A stretch of 16,586 nucleotides of DNA from Stramenopiles sp. TOSAG23-2 (Eukaryota > Sar): the NCBI GenBank assembly GCA_900128395.1, contig LT649673.1, positions 1 to 16,586 of the forward strand, given 5' to 3'. The position numbers and the translations under genes are program-made. The first letter of the stretch is position 1, and each line of letters starts with the position of its first letter. A model generated the notes under the pieces. The model saw only the letters and a program-made list of their open reading frames with translations. It was not told the origin of the DNA and searched no databases. Positions 1 through 8,971 of this stretch are shown here, piece after piece.

Positions 1-3
1 TTA

Positions 4-54
4 GGAGTAAAAGAATTTTATATAACATATGAGTAAGAGAAAAACACATATATA
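4..54. repeat. 51-bp direct repeat, copy 1
   Basis: This AT-rich segment is identical over 51 bases to 315-365. The two copies lie 311 bp apart and bracket the terminal exon at 95-261. The match begins with GGAGTAAAAGAATTTT and ends in ACACATATATA. It does not look coding. Unlike the duplications further right, the copies are not adjacent. Confidence 0.9.
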
Positions 55-94
55 TGACCTATATATATATATATATATAAATTTCTCCCGAAAG

Positions 95-261
95 TTACGC
101 GGTATATATTTTTACGGGATGGAAAATTGAAAGTTAAATTGGATAACGACAATGAGAAAACATTTAGATTGATTAAAGAATGTGATTTACAACTTTATGA
201 AGGAGGACCTCTTTCATTTAGCTCTGAATCACAGACAGACGAAACATCTTTTGAATACTAA
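95..261 (+). CDS. 3'-terminal exon of an unidentified gene
   Basis: An open frame runs from 58 (just after an in-frame TGA at 55-57) to a TAA stop at 259-261. It contains no suitable ATG near its start, and its composition is protein-like: it reads LRDGKLKVKLDNDNEKTFRL in the middle and ends ESQTDETSFEY. This looks like the last exon of a gene whose earlier exons lie left of the window. The start given assumes a 3' splice site at the AG at 93-94, preceded by a short pyrimidine stretch (TTTCTCCC); this boundary is a guess. The C-terminal tail is acidic and Ser-rich. I do not recognise the protein family. Reading it as chance open frame in spacer is possible but less likely given the amino-acid make-up. 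Confidence 0.4.
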
Positions 262-676
262 ATAATTTTTACTAAAATTTATAAATCATTTTTGATTTGA
301 GAGGTTAATAAACGGGAGTAAAAGAATTTTATATAACATATGAGTAAGAGAAAAACACATATATAAAAAATACGAATAAAATACGAACGTATTACGTACC
401 CGATATTGATAAAATAAAATTGTAAAATATTGAAATAATAATATCATATGATATATATATATAAATAATCTTCGTAAACTATGAACGTACTTCTACAAAA
501 ATCCAGAAAATACTTTTTTCCTCGAAGTGTAATTTCAATTTATTATGATATTATACTTTCGTACAATCGTATTTTTTTACGTACTCTCTATACCATCTCT
601 CTCTCTCTAAATATATACGAAGTACACACGAAAATTATATATTACGAAGTGTACATCATTCGTATGATATTATTTT
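262..676. other. Convergent intergenic spacer, no gene seen
   Basis: This AT-rich spacer lies between the stop of the left exon (+) and the stop of the coiled-coil gene (-), so it should hold both 3' untranslated regions. It contains the second 51-bp repeat copy, a perfect palindrome ATATCATATGATAT at 441-454 followed by a TA microsatellite, and a CT-rich run near 598-607. The open frame at 481-729 on the + strand is rich in Ile, Tyr and Leu, as expected for translated AT-rich spacer, and I do not consider it a gene. Confidence 0.6.
315..365. repeat. 51-bp direct repeat, copy 2
   Basis: This is identical to 4-54. It lies 54 bp after the stop codon of the left exon, so it would fall in that gene's 3' untranslated region, while copy 1 would fall in its preceding intron. 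Confidence 0.9.
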
Positions 677-3600
677 TTAAACTTTCGTTAAAGCGATCTT
701 TGAAGCTGATGCCGTTTTTTTTCTTTTGACATTTTTTGTAACAACAACATTTTTTATAATGCCGCCTTTGCTGCTGTTGCCACGATTAGTACGGAACTTC
801 TGCTTTTTCATATTATTGCTTTTCCCGTATGTATTCTTTGATCGTTTTTGTTTTTTGATTTGCCCTTTCATTACAGTTATGGTACTTTTCGGGGTTGGTA
901 TTGGTGCTTCTAACCAAGTTCCAAACGCAGTGGAGCTTGGCTTTCCAACTTCTGATTGTTTCTTTTTTGGCGGTATCATTGAATTCGTTCCATTATCATT
1001 GACTAATATTTCAGCAAATTTTACATTCTTTTTCTTTATTACGCGAGCACTTGCAGGGCGACGTTGTGGTGGCGAATTTTCTTTGATTGCGTCTTCTACC
1101 TTAGCTTTACTTTTGGTTGCTGCTTTATCGCCGCCTCCTAAACCTTGTATAGACAATTTCTTTAGAGCGCGTTTTCCAATTCGACTTGAATGTGGCCGTT
1201 TTGCACGTGGGTCGAAATGTGGCTTATTAAACTTATGAATATTCGAAACCTTTATATAATTAGTTGGTCTCATGTTTGTAAAATCAATCGGATGGTATGA
1301 TAATGTTACAGCAGACCAACCGTCTTTCTCCTTTTTATTGTTGCTGTCGCCATCCGTATCATCAGTGCCTCTCGGAGATGCCGTGCTGCTCCATATGTCT
1401 CGTGCAGCATGTCTAGCACTTTCACGATCCCACGGCGATTTTTTTGGTTGGCTATCACGTGGCGATTTTTTTGGTCGGTCTGATTTTGGTGTTACGACTG
1501 GAATATCAGCAGTAGTTCGAACTAATTGCAATGCTTTGTCACACGATACTTTCCATAGCTTTTTGGTCATCTTTTGTTGTTGCTGTCGGAGAAATTCTGA
1601 AGATGTGCGATTTTTTCTCCAACGTTTCATAGCCCACTCCTGAGTTTTGTCCATTGATTCTTTTTCACTAGCAGGAAGGATTCTATCGCTCAATTTTTTC
1701 CAAAAGTGTAACATCCTATATTGTTTCAATAAATATTTCCACTGCTTCTTTTTGCTATTTCTATTTATTTCATAACCTTCTTTCATTAATTTAGTTACCA
1801 TTTGTTTCATTTTTTGTGGATCTACTTTTGTATTTGGTGACATAAATGACTGTCCGCGCAATGAAAACCCGCCTGTACTACTACTCATACCGCCTCTTTG
1901 CTCAGTTAAAAATGACCAACGTTTATCGATAGCCTTATTTGAATTTTCAATGTTGTTTTGGAAACCATCAGATAGATAAGCTTGAGTGCCAACTTCACGA
2001 GTCTGTTTTTCTACGGTTTGTGTTTCATTGGAATTAAGTGACAATGCCTCAGTTTGTACTTGGCAGGATGATTGTGAAAATGAATTTCTGCGTGATGGCA
2101 TAGCAGAAAGTAAAACGTTTTTCGTGGAAGCTTCCTTCACTTTTTTCTTCATACTAGCATCCCAATCTTGTTGCAATTGTATGACCTTCTTTCTCAAGGC
2201 ATCTCTATCTTCTAAAGCATTTATTAAGGGATTATAATACATTTCAAATTTGTGTTCCATGGTAACGTTTACAAACTTCAGGAATTTCTCTATTACTGTG
2301 TTATTGACATTTGTTGGCTCTAAGTTTCCTACTACATTTTTAACAGCAGCATGAAGAAGTGAACGGAAGAAATTTACTAGCTTTTCCTTTTTGAAGTCTC
2401 TCCTGTTTTCAACAGAAAATTCCCCATCATTATCGTCTTTAATATTTGATATGAATCCAAGTTGTAAATTTTGAAATTGTTCCTCCGGACTTAATGCAGG
2501 GGAAAGAATCTGTTCACCGAGTGAAGTTGCACTTGACGCAGTCAATGGCCTTGGTACAATAATGGGCTGTTCTGTATTGGTTCCTACGTGTATTTTCATA
2601 AATGGCGCGCGCATTTCCATATTATCTTTCAATCGTTTCTCGTAATCGATCCGCATTTCTTCCTTTTCCAAATGAACTTTACGCATAAGATTGACACGAT
2701 TTTCTTCCATTTTGCTTATAATTGTTTTATTTTTCAAAAGTGTTGATGATGCGTCTAAAAATTCTCGTTGTAAATTTATAATTTGGTCTTTTAGTTCTAT
2801 TTCTCTTTTCTTTGCTTGGTCTTCAGTTTTAAATAATAATTGTTTTATCTTGTCCAGTTGTTTTTGCATTTCAGCGATATCTTTCTCCTCCTCTGCAGAA
2901 ATCATGATATCTTTATTCAAATTACCTAGATAATTTTCTGCTTGTTTATTTATACGTTTTAGTTTTCTATTTTCTTCCTTGATATCTTTAAACGTGTTTT
3001 CCATTTGTTGTAGTTTAACTTCCGCGAGGGAAAGTTTAGACTGCATATTACCTCTTTTTGCGAGAGCATCCTTTTCAATTTCTAGCTTAATTTCTAACTT
3101 TCTTATCTCTTGAGCGTATTTTTTATTTTCTATTTCTAACATTTGGTTAGACGTCTCTATTTTTTGTTGTTTCTTTTTCATTTTTAAAATAACTGTTTGT
3201 TGTGTTTTAATTTTTGATATTTTTGCATTTAGTTTTGATGATAAGCCTTCTATTTCGTTTCTCTGCCTAACAATTGTATCTTCATTGGAATTCAATATTG
3301 TAATATGTTCCATAGTTACCTCTTTCAAACGTTTGTGATCTTTCAATATGAATTTTAATCTATTAAATATTCTATCTTTCTCATCAGTGACAGGTTGACT
3401 TTGTATATCAACTAAATCTGGTGACAATAACTCTTCTGGTATTTTAGCTAAACTCTGTATTGTAGCATCGTCATGTATAATAAGTCTACCTTTTGGTTTA
3501 CTAGTCATAGGAGCGACACTGGTGAGCATATCATAAGATTCGGACAATAAGTTTTCTCGTCTATTTACAGATGCAGCTGACTTTTTTAATATTCGTTCAA

Positions 3601-3817
3601 CTTTTTCCCTTGCAAGGTTTTTCGGTTTCCATTGTTCTTCTAGATCTGCCGAATGTTTTATCTCTCGCTCATCTCCATCAACATCAATAAAATACCCACC
3701 TTCACGAGCCTTTTCATTTATAATATATTTTTCATTATTATAACCAACAACAGCCTCGTTTACTCGTTCCTTTATTTTCCCTAGCTCTTTTATGAAATCT
3801 AACTCATGAGGATCCAT
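677..3817 (-). CDS. Large basic coiled-coil protein, unidentified
   Basis: This is an intronless frame of 1046 residues from ATG at 3817 to TAA at 677-679. Residues 1-146 are mixed, with the motif QSLAKIPEELLSPD near 121-134. Residues about 147-403 form a nearly unbroken, Lys/Glu/Gln-rich predicted coiled coil. A second short helix-rich stretch (around 530-570) follows a possibly folded segment with FRSLLHAAVKNVVGN. Around 590-612 there are several Gln-Thr motifs (QVQTEA, NETQTVEK, EVGTQAY), and HVGTNTEQ occurs near 410. Two of these resemble the TQT core bound by dynein light chain LC8; that is inference from the motif only. A 9-residue KKSP repeat occurs twice near 786-803, encoded by a 27-bp period at 1434-1487. 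The last 150 residues are Lys/Arg-rich and probably disordered. A cytoskeletal or ciliary scaffold is plausible but unproven. It is divergent from the next gene. Confidence 0.85.
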   Translation of the reverse strand: MDPHELDFIKELGKIKERVNEAVVGYNNEKYIINEKAREGGYFIDVDGDEREIKHSADLEEQWKPKNLAREKVERILKKSAASVNRRENLLSESYDMLTSVAPMTSKPKGRLIIHDDATIQSLAKIPEELLSPDLVDIQSQPVTDEKDRIFNRLKFILKDHKRLKEVTMEHITILNSNEDTIVRQRNEIEGLSSKLNAKISKIKTQQTVILKMKKKQQKIETSNQMLEIENKKYAQEIRKLEIKLEIEKDALAKRGNMQSKLSLAEVKLQQMENTFKDIKEENRKLKRINKQAENYLGNLNKDIMISAEEEKDIAEMQKQLDKIKQLLFKTEDQAKKREIELKDQIINLQREFLDASSTLLKNKTIISKMEENRVNLMRKVHLEKEEMRIDYEKRLKDNMEMRAPFMKIHVGTNTEQPIIVPRPLTASSATSLGEQILSPALSPEEQFQNLQLGFISNIKDDNDGEFSVENRRDFKKEKLVNFFRSLLHAAVKNVVGNLEPTNVNNTVIEKFLKFVNVTMEHKFEMYYNPLINALEDRDALRKKVIQLQQDWDASMKKKVKEASTKNVLLSAMPSRRNSFSQSSCQVQTEALSLNSNETQTVEKQTREVGTQAYLSDGFQNNIENSNKAIDKRWSFLTEQRGGMSSSTGGFSLRGQSFMSPNTKVDPQKMKQMVTKLMKEGYEINRNSKKKQWKYLLKQYRMLHFWKKLSDRILPASEKESMDKTQEWAMKRWRKNRTSSEFLRQQQQKMTKKLWKVSCDKALQLVRTTADIPVVTPKSDRPKKSPRDSQPKKSPWDRESARHAARDIWSSTASPRGTDDTDGDSNNKKEKDGWSAVTLSYHPIDFTNMRPTNYIKVSNIHKFNKPHFDPRAKRPHSSRIGKRALKKLSIQGLGGGDKAATKSKAKVEDAIKENSPPQRRPASARVIKKKNVKFAEILVNDNGTNSMIPPKKKQSEVGKPSSTAFGTWLEAPIPTPKSTITVMKGQIKKQKRSKNTYGKSNNMKKQKFRTNRGNSSKGGIIKNVVVTKNVKRKKTASASKIALTKV

Positions 3818-4129
3818 CGCCTTGATTTGTATACTTTTTATTTACGTGTCTCCGCCAACACTATATATCTGGAAACGACAGAAAATAAGATGTTCTAGTT
3901 ATTGAAGTAATAATGAATGCCATAATAACTTATATTAGGTTAATAATGAAGCAGAGAGCAGAGATAGACGTTATAACTTTTTTTTCAGGCACTGGTTTTT
4001 TTCTGTGTCTGTGTGTGTTTTTCCAGCTAAAATTTGTATTATATTATAGTAGTGAGTATAATTCTAATCCTATTATATAATACTCTTTGACCTTTGAGCT
4101 GCCTGTGGCTTGTTGCTTGTTGCTATGAA

Positions 4130-4150
4130 GATTTAGATTTAGATTTAGAT
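4130..4150. repeat. GATTTA short tandem repeat
   Basis: GATTTA is repeated about three and a half times in the upstream region shared by the two coiled-coil genes. It may be a simple microsatellite. It does not match a common telomere unit exactly. Confidence 0.8.
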
Positions 4151-4373
4151 TGTAAAACCACTGCTACAGAAAAAAGAAACTGGTTTAGCATCAGATAGCA
4201 CTTAAATAGATTTAAAATTAGGGTTGTTTAAATTGCCAGTAAACGACATTAGCTAGTTTTATAACTGTAAACTATTACCAGCTTTTCTCTTTGAGTTCCA
4301 GGATGTTATGACGGTGCTAATATATTTTATTGGCCCTTTTGTTATTTTTTTTTATTATTTTTAACATCAATTT

Positions 4374-4400
4374 TTATTATTATTATTATTATTATTATTT
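4374..4400. repeat. (TTA)n microsatellite
   Basis: About nine uninterrupted TTA/TAT units lie in the divergent promoter region, 150 bp upstream of the + strand gene. This is low-complexity DNA and likely to vary in length between isolates. Confidence 0.9.
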
Positions 4401-4550
4401 ATGATGTTGTTGTGTATATTTATTAATATTTGCTAATAGTGCAATATAATAATGATAATAAACGTATATCATTGAACCATCTTTCAGTTTAATTTCTGCG
4501 CAACATTTAAAGTAGTATACACATCCGCATTTGAATTGCATCAAGTAAGT

Positions 4551-7500
4551 ATGTCAGGAAGAAAAGGTGCAGAAATTAGAGGTGCAGGAAGTGCTTTACC
4601 AGCTGATATTTTGAAGTTGCAGCCAAATGATTCTCCGTCTTGGGAAACACCTAGGCCAGTTAGAAAGGATGGTCCTGGTGGGAAATATAGAGAGCGCAAA
4701 GTTAAAAAGAAAAAAGTTAGTATGGCTACGAGAATGAAGGCAAAAAAAGAAAAGGAAGAAAGACAGAATCTAACTGTAGAAGATTTGCAAAATATGTTGG
4801 AGGAAACGAAAACTTCTTTGCGCTTAGCACAACAGTTAGCAGCTAGTAGACTATCCGATATACAATTTTTAAAAGCAGAAAACACGAAAGTAAATATACG
4901 TGCAAAGAAATTAAATGAAGAGGTAGAAGATCTACATGATACAGCAAGAGGAGCAAAGCGTAAATCTAGAGAAATTAGTTTGAAATTAAAATCGAAAGAA
5001 AAAACTTTGCAAAAATATAAAAGAAAGTCTGAAGAGCTAGAAGAAGACTACAGTGAAGCTCATGCTGAATTAAAGCTAATGGAGAAAGAATTTTTGGTAC
5101 TGAAAATGGAACGTGCTGATGCACTGTCAAAGCAGACAGTCACTGCTGAGAAGATGCAAGAGATAGAAATGGAAACTAGACAACAATTAGAAGAGATGGA
5201 TGCTCGACACGTATCAAAGATGAGCTACTTAACACGCGAGCTGGAAGATGCTAGAAGATCAAATTTAGAATTAGAAAGGCGTTTACAAAAAGCAGAAGCT
5301 GAATCTTCTGCCCTTGAAGCAGCGACACAAAAAATGGAAGTAGAGGTTGAATCTCATTTCCAACAAGCAAAAGAAATGACAAAAGTTGAAAGACAAGAAA
5401 TGAAGGTGGAGAAACATAGTTGGAAATCCGCCATGAATAAATTGCAACAAGAAAATAAAGAACTGTGGCAGCAATTGCAATTTCTAGAATCTGCATTGTT
5501 AAAAGGTAACTTAAATGATGGTATGACACCTGAAAATTTAGTCCTTCCTCCAGTCTTTGGCATGAGAGGCACGGAAGTGCAACGGCATGAACGAGATCTT
5601 CAAATACAAAAAGCTACCGAAATAAGAGAGACTAAAGTTCGGGAATTAGAGGTACAAATAACGGAGGAAAAATCAAAATCAGAATTAATGGCAGGTCGTT
5701 TAAATTTTGCGGAAGAAACTGTACATATGCTAATGTTAAAAAATCAAGAATTAGAAGAAGTAGTGAAGGACGCGGTCAAAACATCACACCAATTTAATGA
5801 TCCAAAGTTAAATAGAATAATGGGAAATACCGGTAAAAAGAAGAGCGGTAGTCCTAGAAAGGTAAGAGAACCGAAAAGTCCTGAACGCGGAATGGGGCGC
5901 ACAGGCGGTGATGGCCCAAATAAGCGAAACCGAACGGTTCGTATGGGAGGAGGTGATGGAGATGGTATGGATGACGTCAATACCACTGCAATAAATGAGA
6001 GTAAATCTGGGATTGCAAAATTAAGGCAAGATTTAGAATACATGAGAGAAGTATTATTTGAAAAAGGAGAGTTGCTTGCAACATCGATTGCTGAACAAAA
6101 AAAGCTGAGCAAGCAATTGACAAATCAAAGAGAATTGGCACTTAAATTTGAAATAGCAGAGAGAGATGCGCGCCGTTCTACTGCTAGAATTCATGCCATC
6201 AAAACGCATATACATAATGAACATGTAAGATTGCGCGCAGCTTTATCAATGTATGGCCTTTTTGAGGATGCAGAAATACCACATGACAAACATCTTAATC
6301 CAGATGATATGGCGCATCATATACATGAACGTGTCGACAATTTGTTGAACCATGCAAGAGAAGCCTGGATACATGATCGTGAACTTGGAAATGACCAACA
6401 CAGGACCAGCGTTGTGCATGAAGCAGCAGCTGCACTTGTACCAGAATTTTCAGTACAAATATCAAAAATTAAACCAATTTACTATGATGGCCGAAAAATT
6501 AAGAATCTGAATTTGATGGTCTCCGTCTTTGAAGGTGAAAATCCACCTCATTTCATTTTTGAAGCATATCATCCACCAACGTGTGGAACGTTTTCGATTA
6601 AATGTACATTAAAAGACCAAAGAGATCTTTTAAGGGATACTCCAGAATTAATGCGAGAAGAACGATATGAGGATCGTGTTGAGGCATTAATGGCACGATT
6701 AAATCTAATTATTACTCCAGGCCGCTTGGAATTAGAAATAGTAAAGACGCCAAGGGTGGAAGATAAAATAGTATCACTTCGACGTTGGAAAAAACGAACT
6801 ACGCAAATTAGGGCTTCTGATGCACAAGATGAATTTGCTAAATTGATGGGAATGGGCACTCAAAAGGAGGAACTAACTAAGATGAAAAAAGATGCTGGAA
6901 TGGTGCTACCAGACGACACCCCTGCATATACCGATACCATGCTATTTCCATCTAAAAAGCAAACTGTAAATGATGAGGAACAAATAAATGAAATGATGAA
7001 CGTTTCAATTATTGATAAATTAGACAACGACGATGATAAACATATGATAGTATACTGTAGTGACGCTGGGAAAGAAACTGTCAATTACAAAGTACGATTA
7101 AGTAGCGAAGAAATAGAGCAAAAAATAAAAGGAGGGGTGGATTTGCCACGTAGAAGGCTCTGTAGAGAAATTGTTGGCAGGTTAAAAGTAGATGAAAAGC
7201 AAGATCTTATACTAGTTGATGATGAAAATATGAATGATAAAGAGGAAAGCAACAACGACGTAGATAGTGACGAAAGTGATACCGATTATGATGTTGGTGA
7301 GGTTGCAAAAGAAGTTGCTGAAACTGTATTCTACATGATAGATAGGGATGGTGATGGTGATATATCTCGGGGTGAGATGATGAAAGCTATTAATCAAATA
7401 CCATCAATGAAAGCACTGATTAGAAGAAATAAATACTTAGCGCCTCTGTTAAATCCTAAAACGTGGAAGGATACCTTTAGAGCAATTGATGTATCAAGTG

Positions 7501-8762
7501 ATGGTAAAATAAGTCTAGATGAATTTAAAAACTTTGCAGTTAATATTTCATTAGATACAAAAAAACGCGAAGATATGGGTGAAGATATTTCGATAAACAA
7601 TGGCGAAATTGAGAGAATTTATGAAGGGCCATACAAATTAGCAAATGGAAATAACGTTGAAATGACGATCGATCAACAGGGTTCATCGGAAATAGAAATT
7701 TCATGCATCTTAAACGATATAAAGGCCAATGGTATCTTCTCAACAGAACAAATTAATTCTGCTGTTCCTGGCTGGGAACGAGTGTGGAGAAGAGCCGATA
7801 ATAAACGTAAAGTAGACTTAATATCTGCCGGCTTAACCATCACTTGGCACATAGATAATAAGGAGCCATTATTGCTAATGCCCGGCTCTTCCGTGCAAAT
7901 TATGAAACGAGATCATTTTGTCATTGATGGTGAGAAATGTAGAATGCGTTTAGTTGAACATGCAGGTAAAAATTCAAAAGAATTATCACGTCTGCAGATC
8001 ATATGTAGATTTGGTGTCAATGATCCACCCTGCGTAGCAAACTGTAACAGCGATGTCCAAATGTCCATAGGTAATTACTGGAGTGAGGTTGGCTTAAATA
8101 CAACTGATCGTGATGATTGCATTCAAAAGATATGCAGTTATTTAAAGAAATTGCCGGCAAACACGTTCAAATGGAATTTATTTTCCGAGGATCGGGTATT
8201 TGAATCTAATGGAAAGAAAATGATAATCGGCATCGCAGCGACAGTGCCTGGTGCTGATCCACGATTAGATAAGATAATGATGGAGGGATTCGATAAGGAG
8301 AGATCGAATCATATGAGTTGCGAATTTTTGAAAACTGATGAAAGCAAATTACGGTCAATATGTAAATCAAGAAAATGGCCTGAATTTATTAAGACAATGA
8401 TTCAGCATCTTTCATTTGATGGCTATACGCTTTCATTTAATTGGGATCTGGAAACCCCAATGCATTCAACACCTGCAAACAGCCCTTTGAGACCAAACAC
8501 CAAGAAGGAAGTGAAAGAAGAAGAGGAAGACAAAAATGTCAATGCATCCAATGGTGATGATAGCAATACGACCACCACTGACGATAGTAACCCGACGGCC
8601 AACGATAATAGTATCAATACGTCCAACTCCGAAAGTCCCAATCTTACAGCTGTTAAAATTGGAGTAAAAATACCTGCCCCACCTATTGTTGCTACTATTG
8701 ACAATAAGGACAACAATCACGGAGAAAAAGTTGATGTAATAGAAGATGAGATGAAAGAGTAA
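4551..8762 (+). CDS. Coiled-coil protein with paired EF-hands
   Basis: This is an uninterrupted frame ending in TAA. I chose the ATG at 4551 (MSGRKGAEIR), giving 1403 residues; the frame is open 15 bases further but only to a TTG. Residues about 70-318 and 340-410 are predicted coiled coil, followed by a basic, Gly/Ser/Pro-rich linker (430-480, with SPRK and KSPER) and a further helix at 485-545. Residues about 635-690 are beta-rich (YYDGRKIKNLNLMVSVFE, then FIFEAYHPP); weaker look-alikes occur near 855-910 and 1010-1050, a possible repeated unnamed domain. Two canonical EF-hand loops lie at 931-942 (DRDGDGDISRGE) and 980-991 (DVSSDGKISLDE), each with acidic residues at positions 1, 5 and 12, so calcium binding is likely. 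The C-terminal ~90 residues are acidic, Asn/Ser/Thr-rich and disordered. A calcium-responsive cytoskeletal or ciliary scaffold is possible. I do not recognise the protein. Confidence 0.88.
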   Translation: MSGRKGAEIRGAGSALPADILKLQPNDSPSWETPRPVRKDGPGGKYRERKVKKKKVSMATRMKAKKEKEERQNLTVEDLQNMLEETKTSLRLAQQLAASRLSDIQFLKAENTKVNIRAKKLNEEVEDLHDTARGAKRKSREISLKLKSKEKTLQKYKRKSEELEEDYSEAHAELKLMEKEFLVLKMERADALSKQTVTAEKMQEIEMETRQQLEEMDARHVSKMSYLTRELEDARRSNLELERRLQKAEAESSALEAATQKMEVEVESHFQQAKEMTKVERQEMKVEKHSWKSAMNKLQQENKELWQQLQFLESALLKGNLNDGMTPENLVLPPVFGMRGTEVQRHERDLQIQKATEIRETKVRELEVQITEEKSKSELMAGRLNFAEETVHMLMLKNQELEEVVKDAVKTSHQFNDPKLNRIMGNTGKKKSGSPRKVREPKSPERGMGRTGGDGPNKRNRTVRMGGGDGDGMDDVNTTAINESKSGIAKLRQDLEYMREVLFEKGELLATSIAEQKKLSKQLTNQRELALKFEIAERDARRSTARIHAIKTHIHNEHVRLRAALSMYGLFEDAEIPHDKHLNPDDMAHHIHERVDNLLNHAREAWIHDRELGNDQHRTSVVHEAAAALVPEFSVQISKIKPIYYDGRKIKNLNLMVSVFEGENPPHFIFEAYHPPTCGTFSIKCTLKDQRDLLRDTPELMREERYEDRVEALMARLNLIITPGRLELEIVKTPRVEDKIVSLRRWKKRTTQIRASDAQDEFAKLMGMGTQKEELTKMKKDAGMVLPDDTPAYTDTMLFPSKKQTVNDEEQINEMMNVSIIDKLDNDDDKHMIVYCSDAGKETVNYKVRLSSEEIEQKIKGGVDLPRRRLCREIVGRLKVDEKQDLILVDDENMNDKEESNNDVDSDESDTDYDVGEVAKEVAETVFYMIDRDGDGDISRGEMMKAINQIPSMKALIRRNKYLAPLLNPKTWKDTFRAIDVSSDGKISLDEFKNFAVNISLDTKKREDMGEDISINNGEIERIYEGPYKLANGNNVEMTIDQQGSSEIEISCILNDIKANGIFSTEQINSAVPGWERVWRRADNKRKVDLISAGLTITWHIDNKEPLLLMPGSSVQIMKRDHFVIDGEKCRMRLVEHAGKNSKELSRLQIICRFGVNDPPCVANCNSDVQMSIGNYWSEVGLNTTDRDDCIQKICSYLKKLPANTFKWNLFSEDRVFESNGKKMIIGIAATVPGADPRLDKIMMEGFDKERSNHMSCEFLKTDESKLRSICKSRKWPEFIKTMIQHLSFDGYTLSFNWDLETPMHSTPANSPLRPNTKKEVKEEEEDKNVNASNGDDSNTTTTDDSNPTANDNSINTSNSESPNLTAVKIGVKIPAPPIVATIDNKDNNHGEKVDVIEDEMKE

Positions 8763-8971
8763 AATGGTATATATAATATGAAAAATTACGAAGTATATCT
8801 AAAAATATATCTATGCATTAGTTTAAATATAAAAAATTCTCTTATTTATAAGTTAAAGATAAACTATATATACGTATTATATATCATGTACACGTATATT
8901 ACTTCGTATTTATATAATATATTTATACTTGTAGTAAATAATCAAATAACATGAAAAATCTTCTATCACAT

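Larger units (their letters stand above)
3818..4550. promoter_or_regulatory. Shared upstream region of the two coiled-coil genes
   Basis: These 733 bp separate the starts of two divergently transcribed genes and must hold both promoters and 5' untranslated regions. I see no third gene. Visible elements are a TG-rich stretch near 4003-4020, a GATTTA hexamer repeated about three times (4130-4150), T-rich blocks at 4347-4363 and a TTA microsatellite at 4374-4400. No convincing single TATA box can be picked out against the AT-rich background. Confidence 0.5.

Noticed and set aside
726-1643. Two long + strand open frames of 170 and 123 residues
   Set aside because: They lie wholly antisense to the coiled-coil gene and consist of Phe/Leu/Val/Ser-rich residues, as expected when Lys/Arg-rich coding sequence is read backwards.
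4536-4550. Extension of the EF-hand protein to an upstream TTG
   Set aside because: A nuclear eukaryotic gene should start at ATG; the first in-frame ATG is 4551.
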